DNA of 64,000 bases, from contig CM018035.1 in NCBI GenBank assembly GCA_008638375.1, positions 36,205,824 to 36,269,823 of the forward strand, given 5' to 3'. Positions 32,098 through 45,219 of this stretch are shown here, one piece after another. Origin of the DNA: Nyssa sinensis. Lineage: Eukaryota > Streptophyta > Magnoliopsida > Cornales > Nyssaceae. A program made the position numbers and the translations under genes. The notes below the pieces were generated by a model that had not been told where the DNA came from, searched no databases, and saw nothing but the letters and a program-made list of their open reading frames with translations. Position 1 is the first letter of the stretch. Every line of letters starts with the position of its first letter.

Positions 32098-35000
32098 TCA
32101 TGTTGTGCCATATGGATAAATATATATATATATATGTATATATATGTAGAAGTGTAGATGTATATACATATATATATATATATTAAATACATAAGGAGAG
32201 GGGTTACAACCGAAAAAAAAAAAAAAAAGAACTGAAGGGGCGATGGTTACGGTGTGAGAGAGAAAAAGAATGAGAGAAATAAAAGGGGGGGGGGGCTGGT
32301 TCGCATGGCATATGTTAGAAATTGAAGAAAAAAAAAACAGATGAGGTTGTTAGAGGGTGGGGTTGCGAAACAGGGGGAATTAAAGGGGGAGAAAACTGGA
32401 CGGTGAAACAGGGGTTAGTCGCATAACCGAAGGGGCGACGGAGACCTCAAGGACTACGGGATCGAGGCAGTGGGCTGAAACAAAGGTGGTGATTGACCAC
32501 TCGGCAGGGCGACACCGCCTGCTCCGAGCGCGGCGTCGTGCGCGAGTAGCACACGATCGATAAGACTTCCAAATGGAGGACCTGCGCTAACGATTCTAGC
32601 AGCAGCGATCCAGTCCATCAAGGCACGACTGATATATGGTGATATATATGAGAGTTGTTGCTAGCATGCCAGAGAGGGAGAAATAAAACAGAGGGGAGTA
32701 GATCGGGACTGAGTGGAGGAACTCAGGACGTGAAGTCGGGTGACTAAGACAGAGCATTGTGCGTCACGATTGGAACGGTAAAGATGAATCAACCTCAGTG
32801 TTTTTATTCTTGAATATGATTTTGGAAATCTTCTAAAGCATGTAAATTGGGTTGTATTGCAATTGAAATCAAGAAAAGGAAAAAAAAAACCGATTGGGAA
32901 TGAGTAAAAAAACTGGAATTACAGAGAAAGAATGAAAAATCAGTTTTTGTGATTTTGATACATAAAATTTAATTTGAATGTTTAGGAGTTATGCGTATAC
33001 ATTGTAGGAACATGTTAGGGGTTATTTGGTGTTGAAATATTAGGAGAAAAGGTGGGAAAATGGAGGAGAAAGGGGCTGCCGGAAAACCGCACAGCCCCGG
33101 TGAGGTTACGGTTTTCTTGGTTTTGGGGGCCATCCGGCACTTTGATCGGAAAACCGAGGGAAGAATTGGGTTGTCCATGACCTGTAGGTATGAACCCCAC
33201 TGGAAAATGCAAGAAAATTCGTCGCCGGCGAGTCGCCGTTGATGGAGAAGACAACCAACACGCTGGGAAGTGTTGCTGTGCGGCTGGACTTTGCGATTTT
33301 ATTTTGGCCAAACCGGGTCGGATCTGACTCGACCCATCCATTCGAATGACTGCCCAACAGTATTATTTTATGGATAAATTTTTAAATTTGAGTTTAGATA
33401 GTGTTTGGTTAGAAAGGAGAGCTATCCAATGGTTGGGTTAAACTTGAACAGGAAATGAAAAAAAAAATGAAAAATGTATTAACAGAAAATGGAAAAAATG
33501 GTATGGGCAGCGAATTGAACCTGTGACCAAAGGGGAAAGGGTGAGAAGCTTAGCCACTGTGCCACCAAGGCACATGTGGTCTGTTTGGGCTCAAATACTA
33601 ATATGTATTAGCTAGATTAATTAATGTAAATAAATGGTTTAAATGAATAAATTTCAAATTTAATTTCGACGCGTAAATTAGTAGAATGAATAATGAAAAC
33701 TTACTATTTTGGACCCTATGAATTTAATAGTGAGGTCCGTTTTACGAAACGGAGTCCCGAAAAAAAAAAATAACTGTAGAATGCCAAAATGACCAAAATG
33801 CCCCTACGTCAAAGGTGAGTCAAACGGACTCCGATTTAGTTAAGTAAATAGTGAATTTTTAGTAATTCAAACCTACTGGACTCAACGGTGAAGTCCAAAT
33901 TATGAAAACAGAACCCAAAAAGTAGAGACACGTAAATGACCATTTTGCCCTTGGGTAAATTAAGTTTAAAATGGAAATCGTAAAACATAAATTAGTAAGG
34001 GAGGTATTTAGAGTAACGAGGCATAAATTCGGTAAATGATATGAAAACTGAAACGTGTTTATTGATTTATAGGCAAGTCAAAAGGAAAGGAGAAAGTCAC
34101 GGGATATTAAGACGTTGATGAGGTAAGTGGATTCCTATCTTTGATACGTGGTTTCCAAGCCACGTTCTTTCCATTACTGCCAATCTTGTACTCATATATG
34201 TATTCACTGTCATTGTTCCCACCATGGATATTGCTCTACCTGGTGGATGCCTATTGGTTGATGTTGCATGACTGATTCATTTCACTGATATCCATTTACT
34301 GTATGTTACATTATGATGTTCCATGTTTTGTACATTCATATGGAATACTATAGAATCTTAATTTATGTTAAGTGCCGGGTTTTGTGCTCAGCCACATTAC
34401 CTATCTAATGCTATCTAATTGACTGGGACCTACGGGTCAATTTATGGGACCTACGGGTCAAAAAGGACATATGGCAATTATGGTGTTTTTACGCATTAAG
34501 GTTAATGGGCATTTTATATGCATAATCGTTAATGGGGGTATGCCGGGCCCCAAAAGACCGAGGGTCTGCCAAACCCTGAACAGAGTAAAGGCATCATCCA
34601 TGTTAATTGATATTGTTCTATGTTGATTGGTTTTGATTTATTGGACTTGATTGTGACCGATTCATTGTGGCAGTATTTATGTTGATTGTGTTCATCGAGC
34701 CTATTCTATATTCATGCTACACTGTTACTCTTGACGGTTATTGTACGTTGTCATTCATTGGTTACTCTTGACTGTTATTGTACCTTGTCACTCATTGGCC
34801 ATTGTGGCATTTTACAGTTGACTGGAATCGTTATCATGACTAGCTATCACGTTACCTTGACTTGTAATCATTTATGTCATCCCCACCCGTATTGGGGATA
34901 GGCTTCTACTTACTGAGTTTGTAGCTCACCCCTTACTAAATTTTTCAGGTGAGAATGTTACAGAACCACAGTAGGAGATCAGGAGATTACGGAGACAGTT

Positions 35001-35248
35001 GAGGAACATAAGAGTAATGAATGAAGTCTCTCCCATGTACTCACCACCTAAGAGTGGTTTAGGATCAGTTTATTGTTAGTTTGAAGTTTAGTCTTTGAAC
35101 AATAATTGTAATAAAGCTTCCGCACTTTAATGTCATGTTTATATTATTTACTGTTATCATTGGTAAAAGAATGGAAAAAGTAGGGACAGGCCATAGGGTC
35201 GGCCCCACTGATACGAGATCCGCATAGGGTGGGTTTCGGGTCGTGACA
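31839..35248 (+). mobile_element. Solo LTR S1b, 3410 bp, TSD TCTCT
   Basis: It starts TGTAATACCCTGACCCAA and ends GGGTTTCGGGTCGTGACA. The perfect duplication TCTCT lies at 31834-31838 and 35249-35253. It has the same downstream half as S1a (GACCTACGGGTCAA, GGGGTATGCCGGGCCCCAAA, CGAGGGTCTGCC, GATCCGCATAGGGTGGG). The upstream half (31990-33000) is diverged and purine-rich. Modules are a tRNA-like A/B-box pair on the minus strand at 33511-33564, a TTTTGCCCTT block near 33951, GAGGTAAGTGG near 34130, hairpin TGAGTTTGTAGCTCA at 34914-34928 and TTTTTCAG at 34941-34948. There is no internal region. Confidence 0.92.
33495..33564 (-). other. tRNA-like module (A box, B box, T-run) antisense inside LTR S1b
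   Basis: On the minus strand, TGGCACAGTGG (33554-33564) matches a Pol III A box and GGTTCAATTCG (33511-33521) is close to a B box, 32 bp apart. CCATTTTTTCC follows at about 33490-33500, a possible Pol III stop. S1a lacks the module. Either a SINE/tRNA-derived insertion or a retained LTR module could explain it. Confidence 0.45.
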
Positions 35249-35974
35249 TCTCTTTTGTTTCTACTTTTTTTCTACTTCTGAATCCTTTCATTTCTCACCC
35301 TTCCAACGTGTTATCCCTTTCTCTTCTGATCCCTTTTAAGCATGCAATGCATGCACTTGCTTTTAAGCAAGTTCCACCGCCCTCTCTCTCTCTCTCTCAT
35401 CTGATTTCTCTCTCTCTCCCCCCTTCAGCCCTTAATCTTGACTTCTCTACTATGCTTTAAATTTCTCTTTTCATTTCTCAGCTTTACATTAAATGTTTAA
35501 GTGATATTTGTGTGATATATGTATATTATATTAAACACACACTAATACACACACACAGCCATGCCGACACTCCCACTACCTTCTCACCTCTTCAGTTTGC
35601 ACACACACACTTTTGTATTTATATATGTATATTTATTTGTTCATATATATATATATATGTGTATATATATATATACATTTGGCTATACACATACAATACA
35701 CACTTAATGTGTATTTTGCATGTGTTAATATACATAAATAATTATATGTATATTACTATATACTTGTAAACACACAACATAAATATATATTGAAATATAC
35801 ATATTTGTATATTTCCCGATCGTCGGTCCTTTTGTAGTAAATTTTAACTACTGTTTCAAATCTCGTAGAGCGAGCCTAGTTTGCTCTGGTATTTTATAGC
35901 CTAAATTAAGCTATAAACTTTAAATCTCGATATGCGAGCTGAATTACCCTGGCGTTTTGGGTCGGGGTATTACA

Positions 35975-35987
35975 TTCTCCCTTCCTT
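35975..35987 (-). other. Polypurine tract of TRG-B
   Basis: On the minus strand it reads AAGGAAGGGAGAA, directly before the TGTAATACCCCGACCC LTR start. Confidence 0.88.
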
Positions 35988-36116
35988 ATTAGAGTTTTGT
36001 CCTCAAAACTCAAGCGTTTCCTGTCTTTGTAGATTCTACTCTCTTTTCTTTCTTCATTATTTCTATCTATCATGTTCATGTATCTAGTAGTCAATTTTAA
36101 ATGACAAGCATATATA

Positions 36117-37208
36117 TTAGACAGAAATTTAAGTATTAGACGGTGTACTTAGTTGACTTTTAGAGATCTGTGCAGCGTCAGAAAATATATTGAATACTCG
36201 TCCATACCTTGTAGGTTCCTTGCTGCCTCCTGGTTTCTCAATAGTCAGACCCTGTCTGCCTGGTATAGCTGATGAAGCTACTGCAGTAGGCTCCCTGGTA
36301 GTTGAACTCTACTTTGGGCAATCCTTGATGAGATGCCCAGTTAGCCCACATTTGTAGCAGCCTCTAGTAATTTGCTGACAAGGGCACAAAATGTCTTTTT
36401 TGGCAAGTAGGGCATAAAGGAGTCTCTGTCGTCTTCTGGTTAGTGTTACCCCCCTCATTGACAGAAGTCATACTCCTGACTCCTGTCCTAGTCTTCTTCA
36501 TCTGTTAGGGAGCTGGGCTAACCTGTTTCTTGTCTTTCTTCTAGGGACAAAGCAATCCCAGCTCTCTCGAAGATCTTAGCATGATTTACCACTGCATTGT
36601 ATGTGGGGAGCTCAAAGGGCTTAACTTCTTGGCCTTTAGATCCTCTGTGATGATAATGTGAGGTGAAAAGTGGGCCAGTTTCATGAACTTAGCCTCATAT
36701 TCTACTACGGTCATAGTCCCTTGTAGTCAGAGTTGCAAACTCTGCTATATTCTGATTCTTCAACGACCTTGGGAAATGTTTATCATAAAATACTTCCAAA
36801 AATCGTTCCCAAGGTCATTGGAGGTTCTCTTTCCTTCTCTAGAAGCCACCATCCATACACTGCAATCTTTGAAGGTAAAGGCGGCAAAGGAGACTTTGTG
36901 CTCCTCTGTATATGGCATGACTGTGAATATACGTTCCATCTCTTGAACCCACGTCTTAGCGTCGATCGTAGTGTCCTAGTCTACAAAACCTGGGACGCTT
37001 AAAGCTCTGGAACATCTTATAACTTGACACGTTCATTGCCTCAACAGGTTGTCCCTAATCCTGTGGTAGCCCAGGGGTTCTGCACCTGCTGTGGTTCTCT
37101 GCCCTGAGCTTGGACACCTATCATGGTTTGAGCCATTGTTTCTAGAATGTGCTTAACTCGGTCTAGTCTATCTTCAGGATTTCTTGCATTTCTTCTTGTG
37201 TTTACCAT
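36117..37208 (-). pseudogene. gag: Gag pseudogene of TRG-B
   Basis: The frame starts at the ATG at 37206-37208, in the same context as TRG-A (ATGGTAAACACAAGAAGAAA), and ends at a TAA near 36117. The N-terminal stretch with a MAQTMIG motif, the Trp-rich gag core and the region of the CX2CX4HX4C zinc knuckle (about 36335-36375) can be followed. The frame is broken by several indels, including loss of about 39 bp near 36625 relative to TRG-A and an early stop before the core. Two codons that are TAG in TRG-A remain Trp codons here. As in TRG-A, gag is followed at once by the polypurine tract with no pol. Confidence 0.78.
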
Positions 37209-37696
37209 TGTTGCTATAAAACATACATTTGTTAGTTTTTATCATATATTTATCTCATAAGATTTATATTTACCTATTTCATGTTCTCAAGGTTTAATAT
37301 TTTTTTATTCTTGATTCTCGTAGTGGTTTTTATAGGCCACATTTACTTCTTGTCTTTGTTTTACTACTTCTATTTCAACTACAGGTCCCATACCCCGTCT
37401 TCCTATCAATCACGTACTTCTAATCACTTATTTTACTCTAATGCAAGTCCCATACCCTACATTCAAATCAAATCATGTACTTCACATATTTACTTTCATG
37501 TAATGCTGGTCTCCACATCCTGCCTTCCTATCGAATTACACACTTCAAATATTTAAATTGTATAATGAGGGTCCCATACCCCGCCTTCAGATCAAATCAC
37601 GTACTTGTAATATCTTAGGTAGCCTAGGACTTACCTAACTTATAGTTTTGTTTCTAATTCTTCTAGTGTCACTAAGTTTTTTTAAGTCAACCTGGT

Positions 37697-37708
37697 GCTC
37701 TGATACTA
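37697..37708 (-). other. Primer binding site of TRG-B, one mutation
   Basis: On the minus strand it reads TAGTATCAGAGC, one base off the initiator tRNA-Met complement TGGTATCAGAGC found in TRG-A. It is now beside a truncated LTR. Confidence 0.8.
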
Positions 37709-40700
37709 CTCCGGCCTGGGGCCGTCGGGTAAGGCCCACATAAGCAGCGGTATCAGACGTCGATGCGGCTTGTGTTTTGCGGAAGCGTGATATACTTTTT
37801 ATTTTCTTTTCTTCTTTTAAATTTCCCGCACATCCACTCAGTACTGCCGTTCTTTAGACCGGTATACATGATTATACATTCAGAGTATAATAAAAACTTT
37901 AAGACTTTATAAACAATACATGTTCACTTGTCCCTCAGGACTTAGTTACATAACATTTAAATATCTTCTATAACAAAAGTGACTAACTATAAGTCCTTAG
38001 TGCTTCCCAAAACTGCTAGTCCTTATAAGGAGCTTCCTACGCCCTTCCTCAAAATGGGCAAAGCTCTAACCATCATCATCATCAAAAGTCAGGGATTGCT
38101 TTCAGTTACCTGTAATGTGGGTCGGATAAATCCGGGTTAGCTAAACTAAGCTTGTGAGTAATTCCAGTATTTGTCATGGATTTTCAATTGGCAGTAATTA
38201 ATATAAGAGAGTTTATAAAACAATCACTACCAATTGCTCGTACACTTTAAATACAGAATATATGCATTCTTTGAAACACATAGCTTTGAAACAATTAAAG
38301 AATTCAAGCTAAGCATGTATTTCTTCAAATATATCAAAAGAGACTTCAAAACATGTAGATATGTGTAGAAAAATGAGGGCAAAGCTTGCTTCTATTTCTG
38401 AACATAACATCTTATCACTTTCATTAGTAGAATCCGTTTAGAACTGGACTCTAATATTACTTCCCGTGGAGATATCTCATGCCTAGGGGATTAGATCCTG
38501 CTACCAGGCATTTTACTTGTAAGTGAATCCCAAAGGGCTTCACTAGCTAGTAGTGCTTATGCACGATTATCTTGTATTACCAGTGGTAACAGGAGGCATA
38601 TAAAACATTTACAAATAGATGTTATTTAAAACATTAAAACATAACCTCTCTATAGTTGCATTTAAATACATTTAACATATGACTTTTTCAAATAGATGCT
38701 TTTATGAGCATTCAAAACATGATGTTCATGGCTTCATGACAAAGTCTTCAAATATTTGGAATATGCAAATTCAGAATATTTTACAAGATTTGGCATTTTA
38801 AACTTAAGACATACTGAAACATATTTTAAAGAGAAACTGTAGTAGAAACCATTCACTAATGTCACAATAGGGTTTTATAAGAACAGAAATACTTTAAGAC
38901 ATGAATCATGTAAATACTGAATTTGAAATTCAAATGCTTAAGATATTTTAAACTTTAAACTTCTTCAAATTCATGGAGTTAAATCTCCACTTCAAATACA
39001 GGATTACTCACCTGAAACTTCAAGGTTGGCGCTACTCATGTGCCTTCCCTTTTCCTTTGATAAGCCTAAAACAATTTATGAAAATTTCATAAATTTCACA
39101 TGTACTTAAATCAACTTGTGATCTTAACCTATTATTAGACTATGTAAGCCTAATTCTATGATAGTTTTATTCTTCAGAATCGGACTAACTCATAGTGATT
39201 TATAGCTGTATTTACATGTCTATTTACTTTATGTACTTTAATTGATAAATAGATATTACCTCTGAAGCATATCATTAAGTGATTCAAATTTTTCCCGTTC
39301 TTCTTCTTCCTTTAATGCTTCTTCAGCCAATTTTCTTGCGGTCTCTTCCTTCGTGAATCACCCTATTGGAACAATAGGGGTTTTGAAAATAAACGGCTTT
39401 CAAGAGAGGATCTGCACCTTCTTGGCAGTATTTATTTTTATTTTGATTACTTTTCCCTCCCAAATGAGCTCATCCATGACAATTTATTTCGGTCTTAACC
39501 TATAACACAGTTTAATGTGTTAGGAAGTAAATTTTCATTTCTAGTTATATTCTTCTGGTAGCTCCATATATTTTAAGTTTGTTTATATTACTTCATATGT
39601 TTTTTCATAGTTGTTTTTATAATATCCGACCTCACCATTGAGTCCAAAACGTCGGAGAAAGTCAACTTAGACCATCTCGGACTTTGATTTGGCTTTAGGG
39701 GCACTAGCGGCAATTTGGTCATTTTACACTTTTACGTGTTTTTATTTTTTGGGGTCCCGTCTCATAAAACGGATCCCACCATTGAGTTCAGAATGTCCGA
39801 AATAGTTAAAATATACTATTCATATGTTTAATTTAGGACATCGGACTAATTTACTATTATTAAATTAATTTAATTAATTAAATATTACTTTTATTTAATA
39901 TAGATATATTTTGTGACATTTTCTCACACGGGCGTGCCTGGGTTGGGGTTTGGGTTGGGGTTTAGGGTTCTGGGCCTTTGAATGGTTGGCGGTTCGATTC
40001 CTAGGGGGTGCAGCCCCCATTTTTTTTTTATATACTTTAAACCAAATAGTAGATAAGCCCAATTCAGGGACAAGATATCTTAGCCGGCTTTTAATTTAAT
40101 TTCTAATTTCATATACTTATAACCAAACAGACCCAATCTTACTTTAATTTAAAACAATCCCACTCACTAAACGACGTAGCTTCAGGGTAATATGGCACAA
40201 CACGGTGCCGTTTGGGGGAGGACTGTTCATCGTCTTCCCCATATTTATGGTGAAGTTCAGTTAGGGTTCTGTCGCCTTCTCCAGCGACGACAACCTTTTT
40301 CTTACCATTTTTTATTGTTGTTTTCTTCTATTTTTCATAAGGATTTCATATTTAATATTAGTTTTTGATTTGGACCCTTAAATCTTCACAAATAAAGGAA
40401 AAACATTGACTCCGGCCAACTGTATTTTTGTAAATTCGAGCTTATTTCATCACTGTTTTTACCTCTTTTCTTTACAAATCATCTTCTGCACTATAGAGGA
40501 TTAGTTCCTCATTGATAAATCGAAGTTTAAATCATAAAATTTCAAAAATCCGATTATCACCCTCCACTTGCAACTGTCTTATTCAAGTTCAGTTCTACCC
40601 CTTTTTCCCTGATTCTTTTTGCAATGTTTTTCATTTTTCATGCTCTTCTAGGTCCACTAATTTAATCTAGCATTCATGCTAAGATTTTATAAAACAGAAT

Positions 40701-42266
40701 GTAAATTTTTCACTTACCTGTTAAATTTAGTTCTCAATTTCTCTTTCGTTTCTGCTTTTTTTCTACTTCTAAATTCTTTCATTTCTCACCCTTCCAACGC
40801 CTTATCCCTTTCTCTTCTGATCCCTTTTAAGCATGCAATGCATGCACTTGCTTTTAAGCAAGTTCCACCACCCTCTCTCTCTCTCATCTGATTTCACTCT
40901 CTTTCTCCCCCCTTCAGCCTTTAATCTTGACTTCTCTACTCTGCTTTAAATTTCTCAGCTTTACATTAAATGTTTAAGTGATATTTGTGTGATATATGTA
41001 TATTATATTAAAGACACACTAATACACACAACACACTCACAGCCATGCTGACACTCCTACTGCTTTCTCACCTCTTCAGTTTGCACACACACACACTTTT
41101 GTATTTATATATGTATATGTATTTGTTCATATGTATATATATATATATACACATTTGGCTATACACATACAATACACACTTAGTGTGTGTATTTTGCGTG
41201 TGTTAATATACATATACAATTATATGTATATTACTATATATGTAATACCCCGACCTAAAATACTAGGTCATATTGGCACGAACTACAAGGCTAAGAAAAA
41301 ATGTATAAAGATTGTTACACTCAACAAAATAATTAATCAAATTGTGTGATTGATTAATTAAAAGTATAAGAAATATTTATATTAATTATAAATATTATAT
41401 TATGTATTTAAATATGGTTAAGTATACATGCAAGTGAGTATATATATATATATATATATACATACATATGTGTATACAAAGGCATAATTGTGTAAAAATG
41501 TCTACACTTAAGAACATAGTTAATTAGTTTAAAATAATTAATTGAAAATAAATAGAAAGTATTAAGACACACACATTAAAGGTGTATTTTGTGTGTGAAT
41601 ACATGGTCAAGTGTATATATATGTGTAGGTGTATACATGGAGAATTAAATATATATATATATATATGTATATATTATATAGCATATAAAATCATGCTAAT
41701 ACCTAAAGGGAAATGAGGTGTGTGTGTGTGTGTGTGTGTGTCCAAGAGGGTTTGGTGTGTAAGTTATATTATATGTGTATAAATATATATATACAAAACA
41801 AAACACCACCCACTCACACACAGCCACTTGGCCTGCCCCAAACAGTGACTAAGGTCACTCATTTGAGATACTGCAGCAAGTAAGGGGTAAGCTAGTTGGT
41901 GGGGCAAATTAGATTTTGCAATTAATGATCATTTGTGCACTATGTACATATATACATATATGATATACACACACCATTCGTCCAAGCAAAAGGAAAAGAA
42001 AGAGAGAGAGAGAGGGGAAGGAACTGAAGAGAATAGAGAGAGAAACCGAGCAAGAAGAAGGTGAAAACAGTGAGGAAAAAGGTAAGAATGTGAAATTATC
42101 GTTTTGCCCTCTCTCTAGAATTTCTCTAAGAATGAATTGTTTTAAGTTTTGATATTGTATATATGACATGTAGAACATGTTTAGACAAGATTAGGAATGA
42201 AATTTTAGTTTTAAAACACTTAAAAACACAGGACCCATAAGCCACTTCATTGATGGACCTTGGAAA

Positions 42267-44724
42267 TGTCACGCCCCGAATTCCCGACGGACCCGGGACG
42301 CGACTGACGAGACAGAAAGTAAAATAAATAAAAGGACAGAAGTAATTAAATTCAACAAACATGCATCCATCATCATCCATACATAAAGTAACATCGAATA
42401 CATTGTTCATCAGTCATTCGGGCTTAAGCCCTTACATAACAAAATACAAGTCTCATGGATCACAAATACATCACGTGCTTCGCCCTCTCAGGGCATCACT
42501 AAGTCTCATGTGGCTGGAGGATCCTCATCTGAAAATGTTGCCCACGAATGGGTCAGCACAACTGCTGGTATGATGAAATGCTAATGCCAGAAATAAAGCT
42601 AAGGCGTGGCATGTGCAAAGTGTACATTTATTTCTAAATGACATTCAAACATCGCAATAATATATATATGAATGGTATGCATGACACACCCATGCACAAC
42701 TCTATGCCACACCCATGTCTCATTTACGGGTACTCCCCGATGGCACGAAGTACCAATGCAATGGCCAATTTTGGGTTTTTCACCACAGGATCTACACCCT
42801 CATAATGCAAAGCACCATGTGCTTACCCACGCCATGTTCTCAAAGAATTCATCATATGCCAATATGCCAATGCAATCTCAATGAACATGAATCTCAATAA
42901 TATAATATGCTCGGACAATAAGAAATAAATCACTAGTCAGTTTCATATACATGCATATCTCATATGTTCGTACATCATGATTCGTGTTCTTCACTTTATT
43001 AACTTACAAGTAACACATAACATGTGAACAACCAATTCCAAGTAAACAGGTAAACACATTACAGATAAACACATACAGCATTCCAGTCATTCACAAATAT
43101 TCCTAACTTAACTTCATTTCTAACACTAGCAAAACACCATACCTGATGGGTTGGTATCAACCCTAGAAGATCGTGAACTATATGTAACTGAACCGACGGA
43201 TGAAAATGTAGAGGATCAGATCGCCCTCTCCTGTCCTGTCAATGTCCCTAAAAGTAGAAATTACAACTCAGTCTATTGTTACTTGAATCTATGCTATTCA
43301 TCAAATTTTATGTCTTTAATTCATAAGTTTCTATTCTGCTAAATTAAACTCTACCATTGGTTTTAGAACGTTTAAGAAAATAAGTCTAGGTTCTCGTAGA
43401 ACTCAATTTGGACACCAGGGTTGAAAAGGGCAAAACAGTCATTTTGCACTTTACACGTGTCCTTACATTTCGTGACCTCTTTTCACAATTTGGACTTCAC
43501 GGTTGAGTCCGGAATGTTCGAGATAATAAAATTTCACTATTTGTTTACCTAATTCGGAGTTCGTCTGACAGTGTTTCAAGTTAGGGGCATTTTGGTAATT
43601 TTAAGGGTTACTACGGGTCTTTTATTTTTCGGGACCCCGTCTCGTAAAATGGACCTCACCATTGGTCTCGAAATGGTCGAGATAGTCAAAATACACTAAT
43701 GACTTGTCCCATTTGGACTCCGGGATGTTTTTGAATATTTAATTAATTAAATTAATTTAATTAATTAATTAATTTAATTAATAATTTATTAATATTTTAT
43801 TCATGAGGGTCAGAACATAATTACCCAAAAGTCTTGGGTCAAATTCTAATTTCTTAAAGGCTAAGGGGTCAAAATATAATTATTAAAAGTCTTGGGGTTC
43901 AAAATAGAAATAACCTAAACTTTGGTTTGAACCAGGGGGTTTTTAAACCAAAACCCTAAACCGGTTTAAAGTTCACTGAACCGACCGGTTCAGCCCCTTC
44001 CCCTTCTAACCCGGTCCAAATCAGGTTTTTTTATTTTTTTATTTTTATTTTTATTTTTTTTTATTTTATTTCATTTTTTTTTTCTTTTAAACGGTGAGCC
44101 GACACGTGGCAGGGGCGGTCCACGCCCGCCCCGAACCGGACCCGAACCGACCCGGACCCGACCCGGACCCGGACAGACCCCCTTCTCCCCCCCGTTTTTC
44201 CGGCGGAGCTCCGGTCACCCTCTCCGGCGCCGGTGACCGGATTTTCAGAAAATCAAGTTTTTAAACTTGATTTTCTTCGTGTTTTCGAAGCCCCTTTCGA
44301 TCCCAACTTGTTCTAAAACATTTTTGGAGCTTTTTAATATCGTTTTGAAGCTTCCAATCACAACGAAAAACCAGATCTCCCCCCCATGGCCGTGACCTGC
44401 ACCTCCTTCTTTCTCCCTCATTTTTCAACCGTTTTCTATCATTTTTGTTGCGTTTTAATCCTTACATGATGCTCTACAAGGTTCTACAATTTAAATCAAC
44501 TGAAATGCTCTAAAAAAATTTGAAACAGAAGTGACCCACTTACAAATTTTCTTGGCCGTTTCTCTCTCTAGCCGTGCCTTCCTTCTCCCTCTTGCTCCGA
44601 GCTCGAACCAGGTCTCTAACTCTCCTTCAGAGCTCTGTTTCTCTCCCTCTTTTCTGCTTCTTTCCTTCTCTTCTTTCCCACCCGAGAATACTCCCCTTTT
44701 TCCTTCACTCTCTCTCTCTATATA

Positions 44725-44762
<38 letters not shown>

Positions 44763-45052
44763 AGACCAACCACTCTCTGCTGATTCTGCACCCCCCCACT
44801 CCCTGAATTCTACTCACACACACAACCTCACCCCATACCCCTTTGAGTGTGTAACACTCAAGGTCACACACACACACACAACCGGCACACACACATGCAC
44901 ACACTGTTCTACACCCATATATATATATATATATTCACTTTTAAATATACACTCACAGGTACACACATATATTAAATAAATACCTTAAATTTATACATAT
45001 ATAGATATACACATATATATATACATATATACATACATCCAATAATTATTAT

Positions 45053-45095
<43 letters not shown>

Positions 45096-45154
45096 TAATT
45101 AATTAACAATTGCAAGAATAAATAATAATAAAAAAAAAATTTCATGTTATAACA
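42267..45154 (-). repeat. 3' LTR of T, 2888 bp
   Basis: Plus-strand boundaries are TGTCACGCCCCGAATTCC and TTCATGTTATAACA. It is near-identical to 50362-53256. Differences seen are at 43370 (G/T), 43409, 43491 and 43650 (T here, C in the other copy, all CG sites), 44390 (C here, T there, a CCG site), plus lengths of the AATT-, CT-, TA- and AAT-type repeats. It carries the palindrome-like GCAAAACAGTCATTTTGC at 43430-43447, a GGACCCGAACCGACCCGGAC box near 44140 and a (CT)n tract at about 44711-44760. Frames at 44491-44904 are microsatellite translations. Confidence 0.97.
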
Positions 45155-45166
45155 TCCTTCCCTCCT
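45155..45166 (-). other. Polypurine tract of T
   Basis: On the minus strand it reads AGGAGGGAAGGA, directly abutting the TGTTATAACATG LTR start. A CGGGACGAAATTTTTGT motif precedes it. Confidence 0.9.
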
Positions 45167-45219
45167 TACAAAAATTTCGTCCCGAAATTTAAAATAACAT
45201 AGAACCAAAAGAAAATACA

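Larger units (their letters stand above)
22189..35974 (-). mobile_element. 3' LTR of TRG-B with two insertions
   Basis: Plus-strand boundaries are TGTCACGACCCGAAACTC at 22189 and GGTCGGGGTATTACA ending at 35974. The CACTA element (22501-29034) and solo LTR S1b (31839-35248) interrupt it; their empty sites are visible in the sister LTRs (21491 and 37963 for CACTA, 14435 and 40743 for S1b). Subtracting both leaves about 3833 bp. It contains the CATCATCATCATC run near 29139, gene-free AT-rich DNA at 29038-31838 and a (TA)n tract at 30966-31000. Confidence 0.88.

Noticed and set aside
33054..33357. ORFs of 60-108 codons around 33.1-33.4 kb
   Set aside because: Overlapping frames on both strands in the GC-rich part of LTR S1b; no domain and no conservation in S1a.
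36683..37002. Plus-strand ORFs of 87 and 89 codons
   Set aside because: Antisense to the TRG-B gag pseudogene, which can be followed on the minus strand by comparison with TRG-A.
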